Below, piece after piece: positions 25,877 to 34,335 of a DNA stretch of 64,000 nt (the first letter of the stretch is position 1; each line of letters starts with the position of its first letter). Under the pieces are notes generated by a model. It was not told where the DNA came from, ran no database searches, and saw only the letters and a program-made list of their open reading frames with translations. Source of the DNA: Actinoplanes sp. DH11 (lineage in GTDB: Bacteria; Actinomycetota; Actinomycetes; Mycobacteriales; Micromonosporaceae); assembly GCF_020873875.1 (NCBI RefSeq), contig NZ_JAHWGU010000015.1, positions 1-64,000 of the forward strand. Reading direction: 5' to 3'. The translations under genes were made by a program, and so were the position numbers.

Positions 25877-27364
25877 TCAGGCGGCGTGCGCGGGTTGCGT
25901 GTCGGCGGCGCTGGTGACCCGGTTGCGGCCGGCGTTCTTGGAGGCGTAGAGCGCCCGGTCCGCGCTGAGGACCAGTTCGTCGGTGGTGGCGGCGGCCGGC
26001 ATCCCGGCCAGGCCGACCGAGACGGTGACCCGGGCCAGGCGGGACTCGGACACCGCGATCGGTGCGGCGCTCACCCCGCGCCGGATCCGTTCGGCGATCT
26101 CGTGGGCTTGTTCGGGTCCGGTGGCGGGCAGCAGCACGGCGAACTCCTCGCCGCCGTACCGGGCCACCACGTCGCCGGGCCGGATCAGCTCGCGCAGCCG
26201 GTGGGTGACCTCGACGAGGACGCGGTCGCCGCCGTTGTGGCCGTACGTGTCGTTGACGTTCTTGAAGTGGTCGATGTCGAGCAGGAGCATGCTCAGCGGC
26301 AGCTGGTACCGGGCGGCGCGGGCGCTCTCGTTGCCGAGCGCCTCCTCGAAGTAGCGGCGGCTGCGCAGCCCGGTCAGGCCGTCGGTGATCGCCGCCTGCC
26401 GCTGCGCCCGGACCAGGCCGGTCATCCGGACCAGCACCAGCAGGAACAGCACGTTGCAGACGATCGCCGCGGCGATCGTGTCCGGGTTGCCCTGCCGGAC
26501 CTCCTGGATCATGATCGACGTGGGTGCGGTCATCGCGGCCAGGGCCAGGACGACGAGGCGGCCGGTGGTGGCGTCCGGGGTGGCCGCGTTGGAGCGGGCC
26601 ACCAGCAGCGGTGCCGACGGGTGCAGCGTCGCCGCGGCGAAGAGGAACCCGGCCGTCATCCACACCGCGTCCAGCTGGTTGCCGGCCTGGAAGGTGCCGT
26701 TGACCGCCTGGTAGCTGTAGATCGTGTCGGCGACCAGCACCAGGCCGAGGTAGCCGCCGATGAACCGCAGAGCGGTGCTGCGCGGGCCGGCGCCGAGCAT
26801 CAGGCGGGCACCCACCACGATCAGCATCAGGTCGCCGATGGGGTAGGCGACCGAGACCAGCCCGACCAGGTCCGCGACCGAGTTCTTCATGGTGGGGCCG
26901 ATGACGAACTCGTACACCAGGAAGCCGGCGCCCACCGCGACGATGGCCGCGTCGATGATGCTGGCGCCGTCCCAGCCCGGCGTGCGCCGCCGGACGATGA
27001 GCAGCAGACCCACCGCGATCAGGGGGTACGCGGCCAGGTAGAAGAGGTCGGCGATGCTCGGGTACGCGACCTCGCCGTGCACCAGAGCCAGGAAGTAGTA
27101 GGTGACGTCGCCGAGGACGCTCGCCACCGCGGACCCGGCGAACAGCAGCATCGGCGGGCGCAACGCCCGGTGCCGGCGGGCGGCGACGAGCGACGCGCCG
27201 GCCAGGGCGGCGTTGGCACTGCAGTAGAGGGCGACCTGAGTGCCCGGCAGGACGTCGAGCCGGACCAGCCCGAAATAGGCGAGGATGACGGCGGCCCCGG
27301 CGGCCAGGCAGAGGTGCCAGGCCAGGACGCGCCGGGTCGTCGCGACGCTCACGGCAGTGCTCAT
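25877..27364 (-). CDS. Membrane GGDEF diguanylate cyclase
   Basis: 495 residues: an N-terminal membrane region with about nine to ten hydrophobic helices (residues 10-310) and a C-terminal GGDEF domain. The active-site loop reads RYGGEEF, an accepted active variant, and the inhibitory I-site RPGD stands five residues before that loop's Arg-Tyr pair, so the enzyme is probably an active cyclase making c-di-GMP with product feedback. DIDHFKNVND gives the metal-binding aspartate. The ligand of the membrane sensor part is unknown. Start at ATG 27364 (MSTAVSVATTRR); in-frame sequence further upstream is basic and unconserved. Monocistronic. Confidence 0.92.
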   Translation of the reverse strand: MSTAVSVATTRRVLAWHLCLAAGAAVILAYFGLVRLDVLPGTQVALYCSANAALAGASLVAARRHRALRPPMLLFAGSAVASVLGDVTYYFLALVHGEVAYPSIADLFYLAAYPLIAVGLLLIVRRRTPGWDGASIIDAAIVAVGAGFLVYEFVIGPTMKNSVADLVGLVSVAYPIGDLMLIVVGARLMLGAGPRSTALRFIGGYLGLVLVADTIYSYQAVNGTFQAGNQLDAVWMTAGFLFAAATLHPSAPLLVARSNAATPDATTGRLVVLALAAMTAPTSIMIQEVRQGNPDTIAAAIVCNVLFLLVLVRMTGLVRAQRQAAITDGLTGLRSRRYFEEALGNESARAARYQLPLSMLLLDIDHFKNVNDTYGHNGGDRVLVEVTHRLRELIRPGDVVARYGGEEFAVLLPATGPEQAHEIAERIRRGVSAAPIAVSESRLARVTVSVGLAGMPAAATTDELVLSADRALYASKNAGRNRVTSAADTQPAHAA

Positions 27365-27595
27365 GACGACCAGCCTGATCAACCCGGGGTGCCGTCCGGT
27401 TCGGGTTCGGTTGCGGATCGGGTGCCGTTCACCCCGTCCGCGCCGGACAGCGCGCCGCGACATGGGCAAAATCGGTCCCTTACCCCGGTTGCGGTCCAGC
27501 GTGAGCATGTCGGCGCCCGCCCGTGCACCGATTCCGTATCCCCTCCCGGTCCGGCCGGTGCTCTCCTGGTCCGGCCGGTGCCCTCCCGGGGGATG

Positions 27596-27668
27596 TTGAT
27601 CTGCTAGCGATGCGAAATCGCGGTTTCAGCCCCTTGATCACAGCGATTTCGCACCGCTAGCAGATCAA
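27596..27668. repeat. 73-bp hairpin element, copy 2 (inverted)
   Basis: Arms 27596-27621 and 27643-27668 pair with one mismatch in 26; the 21-base loop (27622-27642) is the reverse complement, with small changes, of the loop of copy 1, so this copy lies in the opposite orientation. Confidence 0.93.
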
Positions 27669-27708
27669 CACCGCGCGGACGCAACGAAGCGCATCGCGCT
27701 GACCGCAA

Positions 27709-27829
27709 GGACGCGGAGGGCGGCGGGCGTGGGGGGCGTGGAGGGCGCGGGGGTGGAGGGCGTGGGGGGGGCGCGGGGCGTGGAGGGCGCGGGGCGTGGA
27801 GGGGCGGCGGGGAGCGTCGAGGGGCCGCG
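27709..27829. repeat. G-rich degenerate repeat tract
   Basis: About 120 bases with almost no C-runs on the plus strand and many G-triplets or longer (GGGCGTGGAGGGCGCGGGG motifs repeated). It abuts the 3' end of the XRE/DUF5753 gene. On the minus strand, the sense of that gene, it is C-rich. It could form G-quadruplexes on the plus strand. Confidence 0.7.
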
Positions 27830-28705
27830 TCAGCTTTCGGCGTTTATCTGGGCGAGCAGGCGGTGCAGGATCGCGGGTGTCCGGTCCGGGTGCTCGGCCT
27901 CGATGGAGAGCCGCCCGAACGCCGCCGCGTAGTGGTCGACCTCTTCGCGCCGGTCCAGGTAGAGGCCGCTGGTGAGGTGCTCGATGTAGACCACGTCGGG
28001 CAGTTTCTCGTGCGGGAACCGCAGGACGCTGAACGCGCCACCGGCGGCCGCGTGCCCGCCCGAGGCGAACGGGATGATCTGGAGCCGGACGGCCGACGAG
28101 GCGCACGCCTCGATCAGGGACTCGATCTGCTGCCGCAGCACCTCGGGGCCGCCGATCGGCCGGCGCAGCACGGCCTCGTCGAGGACCGCCCAGAGCCGTG
28201 GCGCGTCGGGGCGGGCGAGCACCTGCTTGCGGGCCATCCGCAGCCGGGCCCGGCGGTCGATCTCGTCGGGGCCGGCGTTGTCGTGGCCGAGTTTGATGAC
28301 GGCTCGCGCGTACGCGTCGGTCTGCAGCAGGCCCGGCACGAACTGGACCTCGTAGCCGCGGATCAGCTCGGCGGCCTGCTCCAGGTCGAGGTAGTTCTGG
28401 AACCAGGTGTCGAGGACGTCACCGTAGGCGTGCCACCAGCTCGGCGCGTTGGCCTCCCGGGCCAGGGCCAGGACACGCTGGTGCTCGGCCGGGTCCTCCA
28501 CGCCGTAGAGCTTGAGCAGGTCCGCGACGTCGCGCTCCTTGAAGCTGACCTTGCCGAGCTCCATCCGGCTGATCTTGGATTCGGAGCCGCGTATCCGGTA
28601 ACCGGCCTCGTCGCGGGTCACGCCCTTGGCACGGCGCAGAGCGCGCAGGTGCGCGCCGAGCTGCAACCGTCGCACGGTCGCGCCGCCGTTATCGTTCTCG
28701 GTCAC
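27830..28705 (-). CDS. XRE-family regulator with DUF5753
   Basis: 291-residue cytoplasmic DNA-binding protein of the large actinomycete family that pairs an XRE helix-turn-helix (about residues 16-70, LGAHLRALRRAKGVTRDEAGYRI) with a C-terminal DUF5753 domain (from about 105, WWHAYGDVLDTWFQNYLDLE; later LQIIPFASGGHAAAGG). Members are often encoded beside a small DUF397 protein; none is present here. The GTG at 28705 is preferred because a strong GGAGGGGG lies just before it and the conserved start is VTENDNGG; ATG 28801 has no such site. Regulatory targets are unknown. Confidence 0.9.
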   Translation of the reverse strand: MTENDNGGATVRRLQLGAHLRALRRAKGVTRDEAGYRIRGSESKISRMELGKVSFKERDVADLLKLYGVEDPAEHQRVLALAREANAPSWWHAYGDVLDTWFQNYLDLEQAAELIRGYEVQFVPGLLQTDAYARAVIKLGHDNAGPDEIDRRARLRMARKQVLARPDAPRLWAVLDEAVLRRPIGGPEVLRQQIESLIEACASSAVRLQIIPFASGGHAAAGGAFSVLRFPHEKLPDVVYIEHLTSGLYLDRREEVDHYAAAFGRLSIEAEHPDRTPAILHRLLAQINAES

Positions 28706-28829
28706 CCAGGCATCCCCCTCCGGGGGTTCAGTGGCGCCCCGAGCGCCGGGCCGCGTCGATACTACTGCGACCCGGCGCGCGTTCTCCAGCGGCTCTCCCA
28801 TCCTAAGTAGACGTCCCCGGCGGGGGCCT

Positions 28830-28853
28830 CGGCGGCGGCCGCAGCCGCCGCCG
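28830..28853 (-). terminator. Hairpin terminator of the VTC/DUF4956 operon
   Basis: 10-bp perfect stem (CGGCGGCGGC with its complement) and a 4-base loop, nine bases beyond the stop of the beta-helix lipoprotein gene. Lack of a T-run lowers certainty. Confidence 0.5.
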
Positions 28854-28862
28854 GGCCGGGTG

Positions 28863-30938
28863 TCAGCGCCGCCCGAAACCACCGCCGGCGGGCGCCTCGC
28901 CGGCGGTGACGGTGGCCACCGCGACGGCCGAGCCAATCGAATCGGCGGCATCAGCCGGATCGATCAGGCCACCGGTGCCGCTGCTTCCGGAAGCGTCGCC
29001 GAGAGTGCCGCCGGAAGTGCCTCCGGAAGCGTCGCCGGGAGTGCTTCCGGAAGTGCTTCCGGAAGTGCCCTCGGGCGAGTCTCCGGCGTCGTCTCCCGCG
29101 GTGCCTCCGATGTGGACGGTGTACGACGCGCCGGCCGTGATCGCCGCCGACGAGAAGACCACGTTGCGCACGCTCTTGCTCGTCACGTAGGTCGCGACCA
29201 CCGTCCCGTCGGCGTCCGCGATCCGCAGCGTCGTCCCGGCCTCGACGGCATCGTCCAGCGTCGCCGACAGCCAGCCCTGCGCCGAACCGGTGTCCGGGGT
29301 GACGACCATGCCCGCGCTGCCCGCCGCGAGCAGCGTGCCACCACTGACCGTGAAGCTGCCGTCGACGTCGAGCGCGCCGTTGCCGTCCCGCTCCGGCCCG
29401 TTCACCACCACCGTGCCGCCGGTGATCGCGGCGGTGCCGTTGGAGTCGAGGCCATCACCCTCCGCGTCGATCACCAGCGTGCCGCCGTTGACGGTCACCG
29501 AGTAGTCGCCGGACGCCTCCGACCCACCGCCGGGTTCACGACCGGCACCGGCACCGGCACCGGTGCCACCGCCTGCGCTGATATCGGCACCGGTGGCACC
29601 GCCTGCACCGGGCCCGCCGGCGAAGCCACCCCCACCGGCCCCGCCGTCCGCGGCATTGCCGCCGGACACGTCCCCGGATGACGTCCCGCCCGCGCCGTTG
29701 ACCCCGTCGTCACTGGCGACCACGTGCACCGACCCGGAGTTCAGCACGAACACCGCCGCCTCCAGCCCCTCCACCGACGCGGTCACCTCGACGGTGCCGC
29801 CGTCGACGATCTGGGCGCCCTCGGCGTGCACCCCGTCGTCGCCGCTCGCCACGCTCACCCGGGCACCGGCCAGGTGGATCGCCCCGTCGCTGTGCACCCC
29901 GTCGTCGGCCGCGTCGACAGTCGCCGTGCCGCCTTCCAGCACCGTGATCACGCCGGACTTCAGTCCTTTGGCCGAGGCGTCCGCCGCGACCTGGGCGGTG
30001 TGCCCGCCCCCGGAGGTGACCGAGATCGTCCCGCCGGTCACGACGACGTCGGTGGCCGCGTCCACGCCGTCGCCGCCCGCGGTCACGGTCAGCGTCCCGC
30101 CGGACACCGCGACGTAGCCGGCGTCCGCGTCCTCCTCGTTGTCCGCCTTCACGCCGTCGCCGCCGGCGGTCACGGTGATCGTCCCGCCCGCGATCACGAC
30201 GTGGTCCTTGCCGCGGACGCCGTCGTCCTTCGCCCGGACGGTGATCGTCCCGGACTCGATCAGCAGGCCGTCCTTGCTCGCTATCGCGTCGTTGCCGTTG
30301 CCGGTCACGGTCAGCGAGCCGGTCCCGATGACCGTCAGGTCGCCCGCGCTGAACAGGGCCGCGTTCACGTCGGCGTCCTCGGCGTACGACGCGGTGTCGG
30401 CGAGCGTGTTCACCGAACCGTCGGCGAGCACGACCACCAGCTGGTCCGCCTCGGTGGCGGCGATCGCGGCGGTGCCGGAGCTGGTGATCGAGGCGCCGTC
30501 GAGGATCAGTGTGACGGTGGCGTCCGGCGCGTCCACGACGATCTGCCCGTCGGTCAGCTCCCCGGAGATCCGGTACGTGCCGGCCGCGCCGATCGTCACG
30601 GTGCCGCCGTCGACAACCACCGCCGACGTGCCCGCCGACGTGCCCGCCGACGTGCCCGCCGCCGTGCCCGCCGCCGTGTCCGCCGCGGTGGCCGACGACC
30701 CGGTGAGGGTGATCGCCACGGCGCCGGCGGAATCCACGGCCGGTGCGGTGTGCGCGGCCGTGTTCGCGGCCAGTACGGCGGCGGCACTCTGCGTGCCGTC
30801 GACAGTGGACGCGTCGACCACGGCGGCGGCGGTGCCGGCCGTGTCGCTGGTGGCGGCGTCGGTGGAGCAGCCGGCCAGCACGGCGGCGGCCAGGACGGCG
30901 GAGCTGACGGCGGCGACGATGCGGTTGCGGAGGCGCAT
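28863..30938 (-). CDS. Carbohydrate-binding beta-helix lipoprotein (Cthe_2159/DUF4353-like)
   Basis: 691-residue secreted lipoprotein: signal peptide with lipobox VLAGC (Cys23-24 region), a low-complexity Ala/Thr stretch, then a long series of imperfect repeats with GGT-I-VTAGGDGV and DDGVHSDGAIH patterns, characteristic of right-handed parallel beta-helices. Cthe_2159 of Clostridium thermocellum, the family prototype, binds cellulose-like polymers and calcium. A Gly-rich insertion and a Ser/Gly-rich tail flank the last repeats; a short Ser/Gly/Thr repeat region precedes a C-terminus with no LPXTG signal. Third gene of an operon with VTC and DUF4956 genes, nine bases after the former. A surface polymer-binding role is inferred. 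Confidence 0.82.
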   Translation of the reverse strand: MRLRNRIVAAVSSAVLAAAVLAGCSTDAATSDTAGTAAAVVDASTVDGTQSAAAVLAANTAAHTAPAVDSAGAVAITLTGSSATAADTAAGTAAGTSAGTSAGTSAVVVDGGTVTIGAAGTYRISGELTDGQIVVDAPDATVTLILDGASITSSGTAAIAATEADQLVVVLADGSVNTLADTASYAEDADVNAALFSAGDLTVIGTGSLTVTGNGNDAIASKDGLLIESGTITVRAKDDGVRGKDHVVIAGGTITVTAGGDGVKADNEEDADAGYVAVSGGTLTVTAGGDGVDAATDVVVTGGTISVTSGGGHTAQVAADASAKGLKSGVITVLEGGTATVDAADDGVHSDGAIHLAGARVSVASGDDGVHAEGAQIVDGGTVEVTASVEGLEAAVFVLNSGSVHVVASDDGVNGAGGTSSGDVSGGNAADGGAGGGGFAGGPGAGGATGADISAGGGTGAGAGAGREPGGGSEASGDYSVTVNGGTLVIDAEGDGLDSNGTAAITGGTVVVNGPERDGNGALDVDGSFTVSGGTLLAAGSAGMVVTPDTGSAQGWLSATLDDAVEAGTTLRIADADGTVVATYVTSKSVRNVVFSSAAITAGASYTVHIGGTAGDDAGDSPEGTSGSTSGSTPGDASGGTSGGTLGDASGSSGTGGLIDPADAADSIGSAVAVATVTAGEAPAGGGFGRR

Positions 30939-30947
30939 GGGGTTTCC

Positions 30948-31694
30948 CTACGAGGTGAAGTGGCGCCGCAGGACGGCGTGCCACTTGTTGGCGGGCAGTT
31001 CGGGGCGGAGCGCGGCGAGCCCGGTGGCGTACTTCGAGATGCGGCACGGCCGGTGACCCAGGGATCGGAGCATCCGGTCGACGTCGGAGGCGGCGCGCGC
31101 CGACTTGGTCTCCAGCACGACCGCGTGCGGCATCCGGACGGCGGCGCCGTCCGGCAGCGTCCAGACGAGGTCGCTGTCGACGGTCACCCGGCTGCCGGTG
31201 CCCGGCACGTGCAGGGTGGACCGGCGGTAGTGGGTGGACAGCACCGGGCGCAGGCCGGAGCCCGGCGCGGGGATCCCGGCGGCGGACAGCACCGCATCGG
31301 TGTAGGCCTCGCCTTCGTCGCCGAGGCGGTGGCCGTCACCCGCGTACGGGATCCGCTCCTTGACCGTGACCCCCCGCGCGCCGCGCGTCTTGACCTCGAC
31401 GAAGTCGAGCCCACTGTCCAGATAGGTCCGAATCCGGACCTTGAACCGCCGCCGCCGGTCGTGCGCGGCCGCGAGGTAGCTGTCCAGGCCGGGCGTGTCG
31501 AAGTAGAGCGACCGGTACGCGAACTCGCGCCGCCCGCCGATCTCCAGCATCCGCACGCCGGCCGGCATCCGGTCCAGCACCGCGGGCAGGGCGGTCACCG
31601 GCAGCAGGTACTTGCGGTCCAGGCGAGTCAGCAGGGCCGCCTCGCCGACGAGTTCGTCCAGGGTGATCGGCGGGAACGCCGTCGCGACGCTCAT
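30948..31694 (-). CDS. VTC-domain protein (polyphosphate-polymerase-like)
   Basis: 248-residue protein with the VTC catalytic domain that in yeast makes polyphosphate from ATP. Seen are LDRKYLLPV, the core FAYRSLYFDTPGLDSY, the basic RRRRFKVRIRTYLDSG, the acidic FVEVKTRG and VVLETKSARAASDVDRML, forming the expected tunnel of Lys/Arg and Glu residues. No membrane segment is present. Bacterial members travel with DUF4956 membrane proteins and with CotH or beta-helix surface proteins; a role in a cell-envelope polymer or protein modification has been suggested, and polyphosphate synthesis is unproven. The ATG at 31694 overlaps the DUF4956 stop by one base (TGATG). Confidence 0.88.
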   Translation of the reverse strand: MSVATAFPPITLDELVGEAALLTRLDRKYLLPVTALPAVLDRMPAGVRMLEIGGRREFAYRSLYFDTPGLDSYLAAAHDRRRRFKVRIRTYLDSGLDFVEVKTRGARGVTVKERIPYAGDGHRLGDEGEAYTDAVLSAAGIPAPGSGLRPVLSTHYRRSTLHVPGTGSRVTVDSDLVWTLPDGAAVRMPHAVVLETKSARAASDVDRMLRSLGHRPCRISKYATGLAALRPELPANKWHAVLRRHFTS

Positions 31695-32284
31695 CAGGCG
31701 TTCACCCGGCGGCGCAGGCCCGGCTCCTGCGGTACGCGCCCGGCCGCCGCCAGGTACCGCACGTCGACGAGCGTGCTGTCGTTGACCAGGTCGACCTGCC
31801 GCACCACCATGCTCGTCACCCGGCCGCCGAGCAGCGCCTCCAGGTGGGCACGCAGGGCGTCCTCGTCGATGCAGGCGACGTCGAGGCGCAACTGCCGGCT
31901 GCGGTGCCGCCGGAACAGCGACGGGTGGTCGCCGAGCCAGAGCCCGGCGATGACCAGCAGCATCAGACCGCCGGTGGTCAGGTCCGGCGCCTGGCCGAGA
32001 CCGGCGATCAGGCCCAGGGCCAGCGCCGCGAAGTAGTACGCGATCTCGTGCTGGGCGATCTCGTCCGAGCGCAACCGGATGATCGACAGGACGCCGAAGA
32101 GGCCGAGTCCGAGGCCCGCGCCGACGGTGGTGGAGCCGAGCACAGTCGCCACCGCCAGCACGCCGATGTTGACGCCCAGGAAGGCGGTCACCAGGTCGCG
32201 GCGGCGGTGTCGCGGGAAGTAGACGCCGAACGTCAGGAGGGTGATCGCGACGAGATCCATCGCGACGGCGAGCAACGTGGTCAC
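31694..32284 (-). CDS. DUF4956 membrane protein
   Basis: 196-residue membrane protein with about four hydrophobic helices in its first 120 residues (AVAMDLVAITLLTFGVYF at the start) and a soluble C-terminal region containing the conserved segment LSIIRLRSDEI. It is the first gene of the three-gene operon with the VTC protein and the beta-helix lipoprotein. The constant pairing of DUF4956 with VTC proteins suggests a membrane partner, possibly a channel for the product; this is inference. It is divergent from the ferric-reductase operon, 157 bases away. Confidence 0.88.
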   Translation of the reverse strand: MTTLLAVAMDLVAITLLTFGVYFPRHRRRDLVTAFLGVNIGVLAVATVLGSTTVGAGLGLGLFGVLSIIRLRSDEIAQHEIAYYFAALALGLIAGLGQAPDLTTGGLMLLVIAGLWLGDHPSLFRRHRSRQLRLDVACIDEDALRAHLEALLGGRVTSMVVRQVDLVNDSTLVDVRYLAAAGRVPQEPGLRRRVNA

Positions 32285-32381
32285 AGGGTGTCCTTCAGGC
32301 TCTGTTCATCTGGTGTTCCCATTTCGCCCGCCGGGGCTGTGTGCGTCCTGTGACGCTTCTAAGGCCTTGGTGAGAGCGTTT

Positions 32382-32418
32382 CTTAGCGAACCCTTAGACA
32401 CGCCCTGACCAGCTCTTA
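32382..32418. promoter_or_regulatory. CTTAG direct repeats, candidate response-regulator site
   Basis: CTTAG occurs at 32382, 32393 and 32414, spaced by 11 and 21 bases, that is one and two helical turns. OmpR-family regulators bind such direct repeats with 11-base period, and an OmpR-type regulator is encoded two genes downstream. A related CTTCTAAGG lies at about 32356. Function is inferred from spacing only. Confidence 0.5.
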
Positions 32419-32441
32419 GCCTCCTCGGCGACGGTTGGCGC

Positions 32442-33845
32442 ATGACCACGACCGCCACACCCGGGAACACCCGCAGCGCCGCACACCGCCGGCCCCCCGC
32501 CGCGCCGCGGTGGTGGTCCGGCGCCGGTGGCGCCGCCGCCGGGCTGAGCCTGGTCGTCGTCACCGCGCTCTGGGTGCGGGGCGGCGGCCTGTCCGGCCTC
32601 ACCGCCGGCGGTTCCGGCACGCTCACGGCGATCGGCCGGCTGGCCGGCCTCTGGGCCTCCGACCTGCTGCTGATCCAGGTGCTGCTGATGGCCCGGATCC
32701 CGATGGTGGAGCGCGCGTTCGGCCAGGACCGGCTGGCGCGCTGGCACCGGTGGACCGGGTTCAGCTCGTTCTGGCTGATGCTGGCGCACATCGCGACGAT
32801 CACCTTCGGGTACGCGGCCGGCACCACGAACGTCCTCGCCCAGCTCTGGCAGCTGATCCGCACCTACCCCGGCATGCTGCTGGCCGCCGCCGGCACGCTG
32901 CTGCTGCTCCTGGTGGTGGTGACGTCGATCCGGGCGGCCCGCCGCCGGTTGCGCTACGAGTCCTGGCACCTGCTGCACCTGTACGCCTACCTGGGCGTCG
33001 GACTGGCCCTGCCGCACCAGATCTGGACCGGCTCGGACTTCGCCGGCAACGCCCTCGCCCGCGGTTACTGGTGGAGCCTCTACGCCGTCGCGGCCGGTGC
33101 CGTTCTCGCGTACCGCATCGCCCTGCCCGCCTGGCGCAACTGGCGGCACCGCCTGGTGGTCGCCGAGGTCGTCCCGGAAGGTCCCGGCCTGACCTCGGTC
33201 CACCTGACCGGCGCGCGGCTCGGTGAGTTGCCGGTGCGTGCCGGGCAGTTCTTCCACTGGCGGTTCCTGGACGGCCCCGGCTGGACCCGGTCGAACCCGT
33301 TCTCGCTCTCCGCGACGCCGCACCCGGACCGGCTGCGGATCACCGTGAAGAACCAGGGTGACGGCAGCGGGCGGATCGCGGGTCTGAAGCCGGGGACGCG
33401 GGTCCTGATCGAAGGTCCGTACGGCCGGCTGACCGGCGACTCCTACACCGGTGGGCCGGTCGTGCTGATGGCCTGTGGCATCGGCATCACCCCGCTGTTG
33501 TCGCTGCTCGGCGAGCTGCCGTACCGCGACGGCGAGGCCACGCTGCTCTACCGCGCCCGGACCGAGGAGGAGCTGGCCTTCCGCGCCGAACTGGACCGGT
33601 TCGCGGCCGACCGCGGCGTGCGGGTGGTGCCGCTGACCGGGCCGCGCGCCGACCGCCTGTCCTGGCTGCCGGCGAACCTGGCCGGCCGCTCCGACGCCGA
33701 GGTACTGCGGCACCTGGCGCCGCAGGTCGCGGCCGCGCACGTCTACATCTGCGGTCCCGAGCAGTGGGCCGGGCAGGCCCGGGCCGCGGCCGTCGAGGCC
33801 GGCGTGAAACCGGGCCGCGTGCACACCGAACTCTTCGCCTGGTAA
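32442..33845 (+). CDS. Ferric-reductase-like transmembrane flavoprotein
   Basis: 467-residue membrane oxidoreductase. The N-terminal half has about six helices of the ferric-reductase/NOX type with paired histidines (WHRWTGFSSFWLMLAHIA and ESWHLLHLYAYLGVGLALPHQ) suited to two b-type haems. The C-terminal half is a ferredoxin-NADP reductase module: FAD site RSNPFSLSATP, nucleotide site LMACGIGITPLLSLL and terminal YICGPEQW. It should pass electrons from NAD(P)H across the membrane, perhaps to the FMN protein encoded nine bases downstream. First gene of an apparent operon with the FMN-binding and two-component genes. Confidence 0.9.
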   Translation: MTTTATPGNTRSAAHRRPPAAPRWWSGAGGAAAGLSLVVVTALWVRGGGLSGLTAGGSGTLTAIGRLAGLWASDLLLIQVLLMARIPMVERAFGQDRLARWHRWTGFSSFWLMLAHIATITFGYAAGTTNVLAQLWQLIRTYPGMLLAAAGTLLLLLVVVTSIRAARRRLRYESWHLLHLYAYLGVGLALPHQIWTGSDFAGNALARGYWWSLYAVAAGAVLAYRIALPAWRNWRHRLVVAEVVPEGPGLTSVHLTGARLGELPVRAGQFFHWRFLDGPGWTRSNPFSLSATPHPDRLRITVKNQGDGSGRIAGLKPGTRVLIEGPYGRLTGDSYTGGPVVLMACGIGITPLLSLLGELPYRDGEATLLYRARTEEELAFRAELDRFAADRGVRVVPLTGPRADRLSWLPANLAGRSDAEVLRHLAPQVAAAHVYICGPEQWAGQARAAAVEAGVKPGRVHTELFAW

Positions 33846-33853
33846 GGATCGAC

Positions 33854-34306
33854 ATGCGACGTATCAGCCTCTGGCTCCTCTCCACCGTTGCCGCGGTCGT
33901 GCTGCTCTTCAGCTACCGGACCAGCACCGGTGCCGCACTCACCGGCGCGGAGACGGTGGCCGTGGCCACCGCGCCGGCCACCGAACCGGGCACCGAACCC
34001 ACCACCGCCGCAAGCCCCGCGACAGAGACAGAGACCTATGCCGGCGACACCGTGCGGACCCGGGAGGGCGACGTCCAGGTCGTGATCACCGTCACCGGCG
34101 GCCGGATCACCGCGGTCTCGGTGCCGGTGTACCCCAGCGGCAGCCCCCGGCACGACGAGGTCAGCGCGCGGGCACTGCCGATCCTGGTGCAGGCGACCCT
34201 GGACGCGCAGAGCGCCGGCATCGACGCGGTGTCCGGCGCCACGTTCACCAGCGGCGGCTACCGGGAGTCGCTGCAGTCGGCGCTCGACGCCGCCCGGCTG
34301 TCCTGA
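33854..34306 (+). CDS. FMN-binding domain protein, membrane-anchored
   Basis: 150-residue protein with an N-terminal signal or anchor (MRRISLWLLSTVAAVVLLFSY), a Thr/Ala/Glu-rich linker and an FMN-binding domain (about 65-150). The motif SGATFTS supplies the threonine that, in related proteins such as RnfG/NqrC, carries FMN covalently. It probably faces outside and receives electrons from the reductase encoded just upstream. Similar pairs are common in Actinobacteria. Start at ATG 33854 follows AAGGA at 33845. Confidence 0.88.
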   Translation: MRRISLWLLSTVAAVVLLFSYRTSTGAALTGAETVAVATAPATEPGTEPTTAASPATETETYAGDTVRTREGDVQVVITVTGGRITAVSVPVYPSGSPRHDEVSARALPILVQATLDAQSAGIDAVSGATFTSGGYRESLQSALDAARLS

Positions 34307-34335
34307 CCACCGACACCGGCTGGCAGGGTAGGCAC

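Larger units (their letters stand above)
27365..27829. other. Gene-free 465-bp gap
   Basis: Contains a short C/G-rich direct repeat (CCGGCCGGTGC units at about 27551-27586), the second copy of the 73-bp hairpin element and a strongly strand-biased G-rich run. The promoter of the GGDEF gene must lie at its left side. No gene is supported. Confidence 0.6.

Noticed and set aside
15587..27364. EAL-HDOD and GGDEF genes as one c-di-GMP module
   Set aside because: They are 9 kb apart on opposite strands with unrelated genes between, and the EAL domain looks degenerate.
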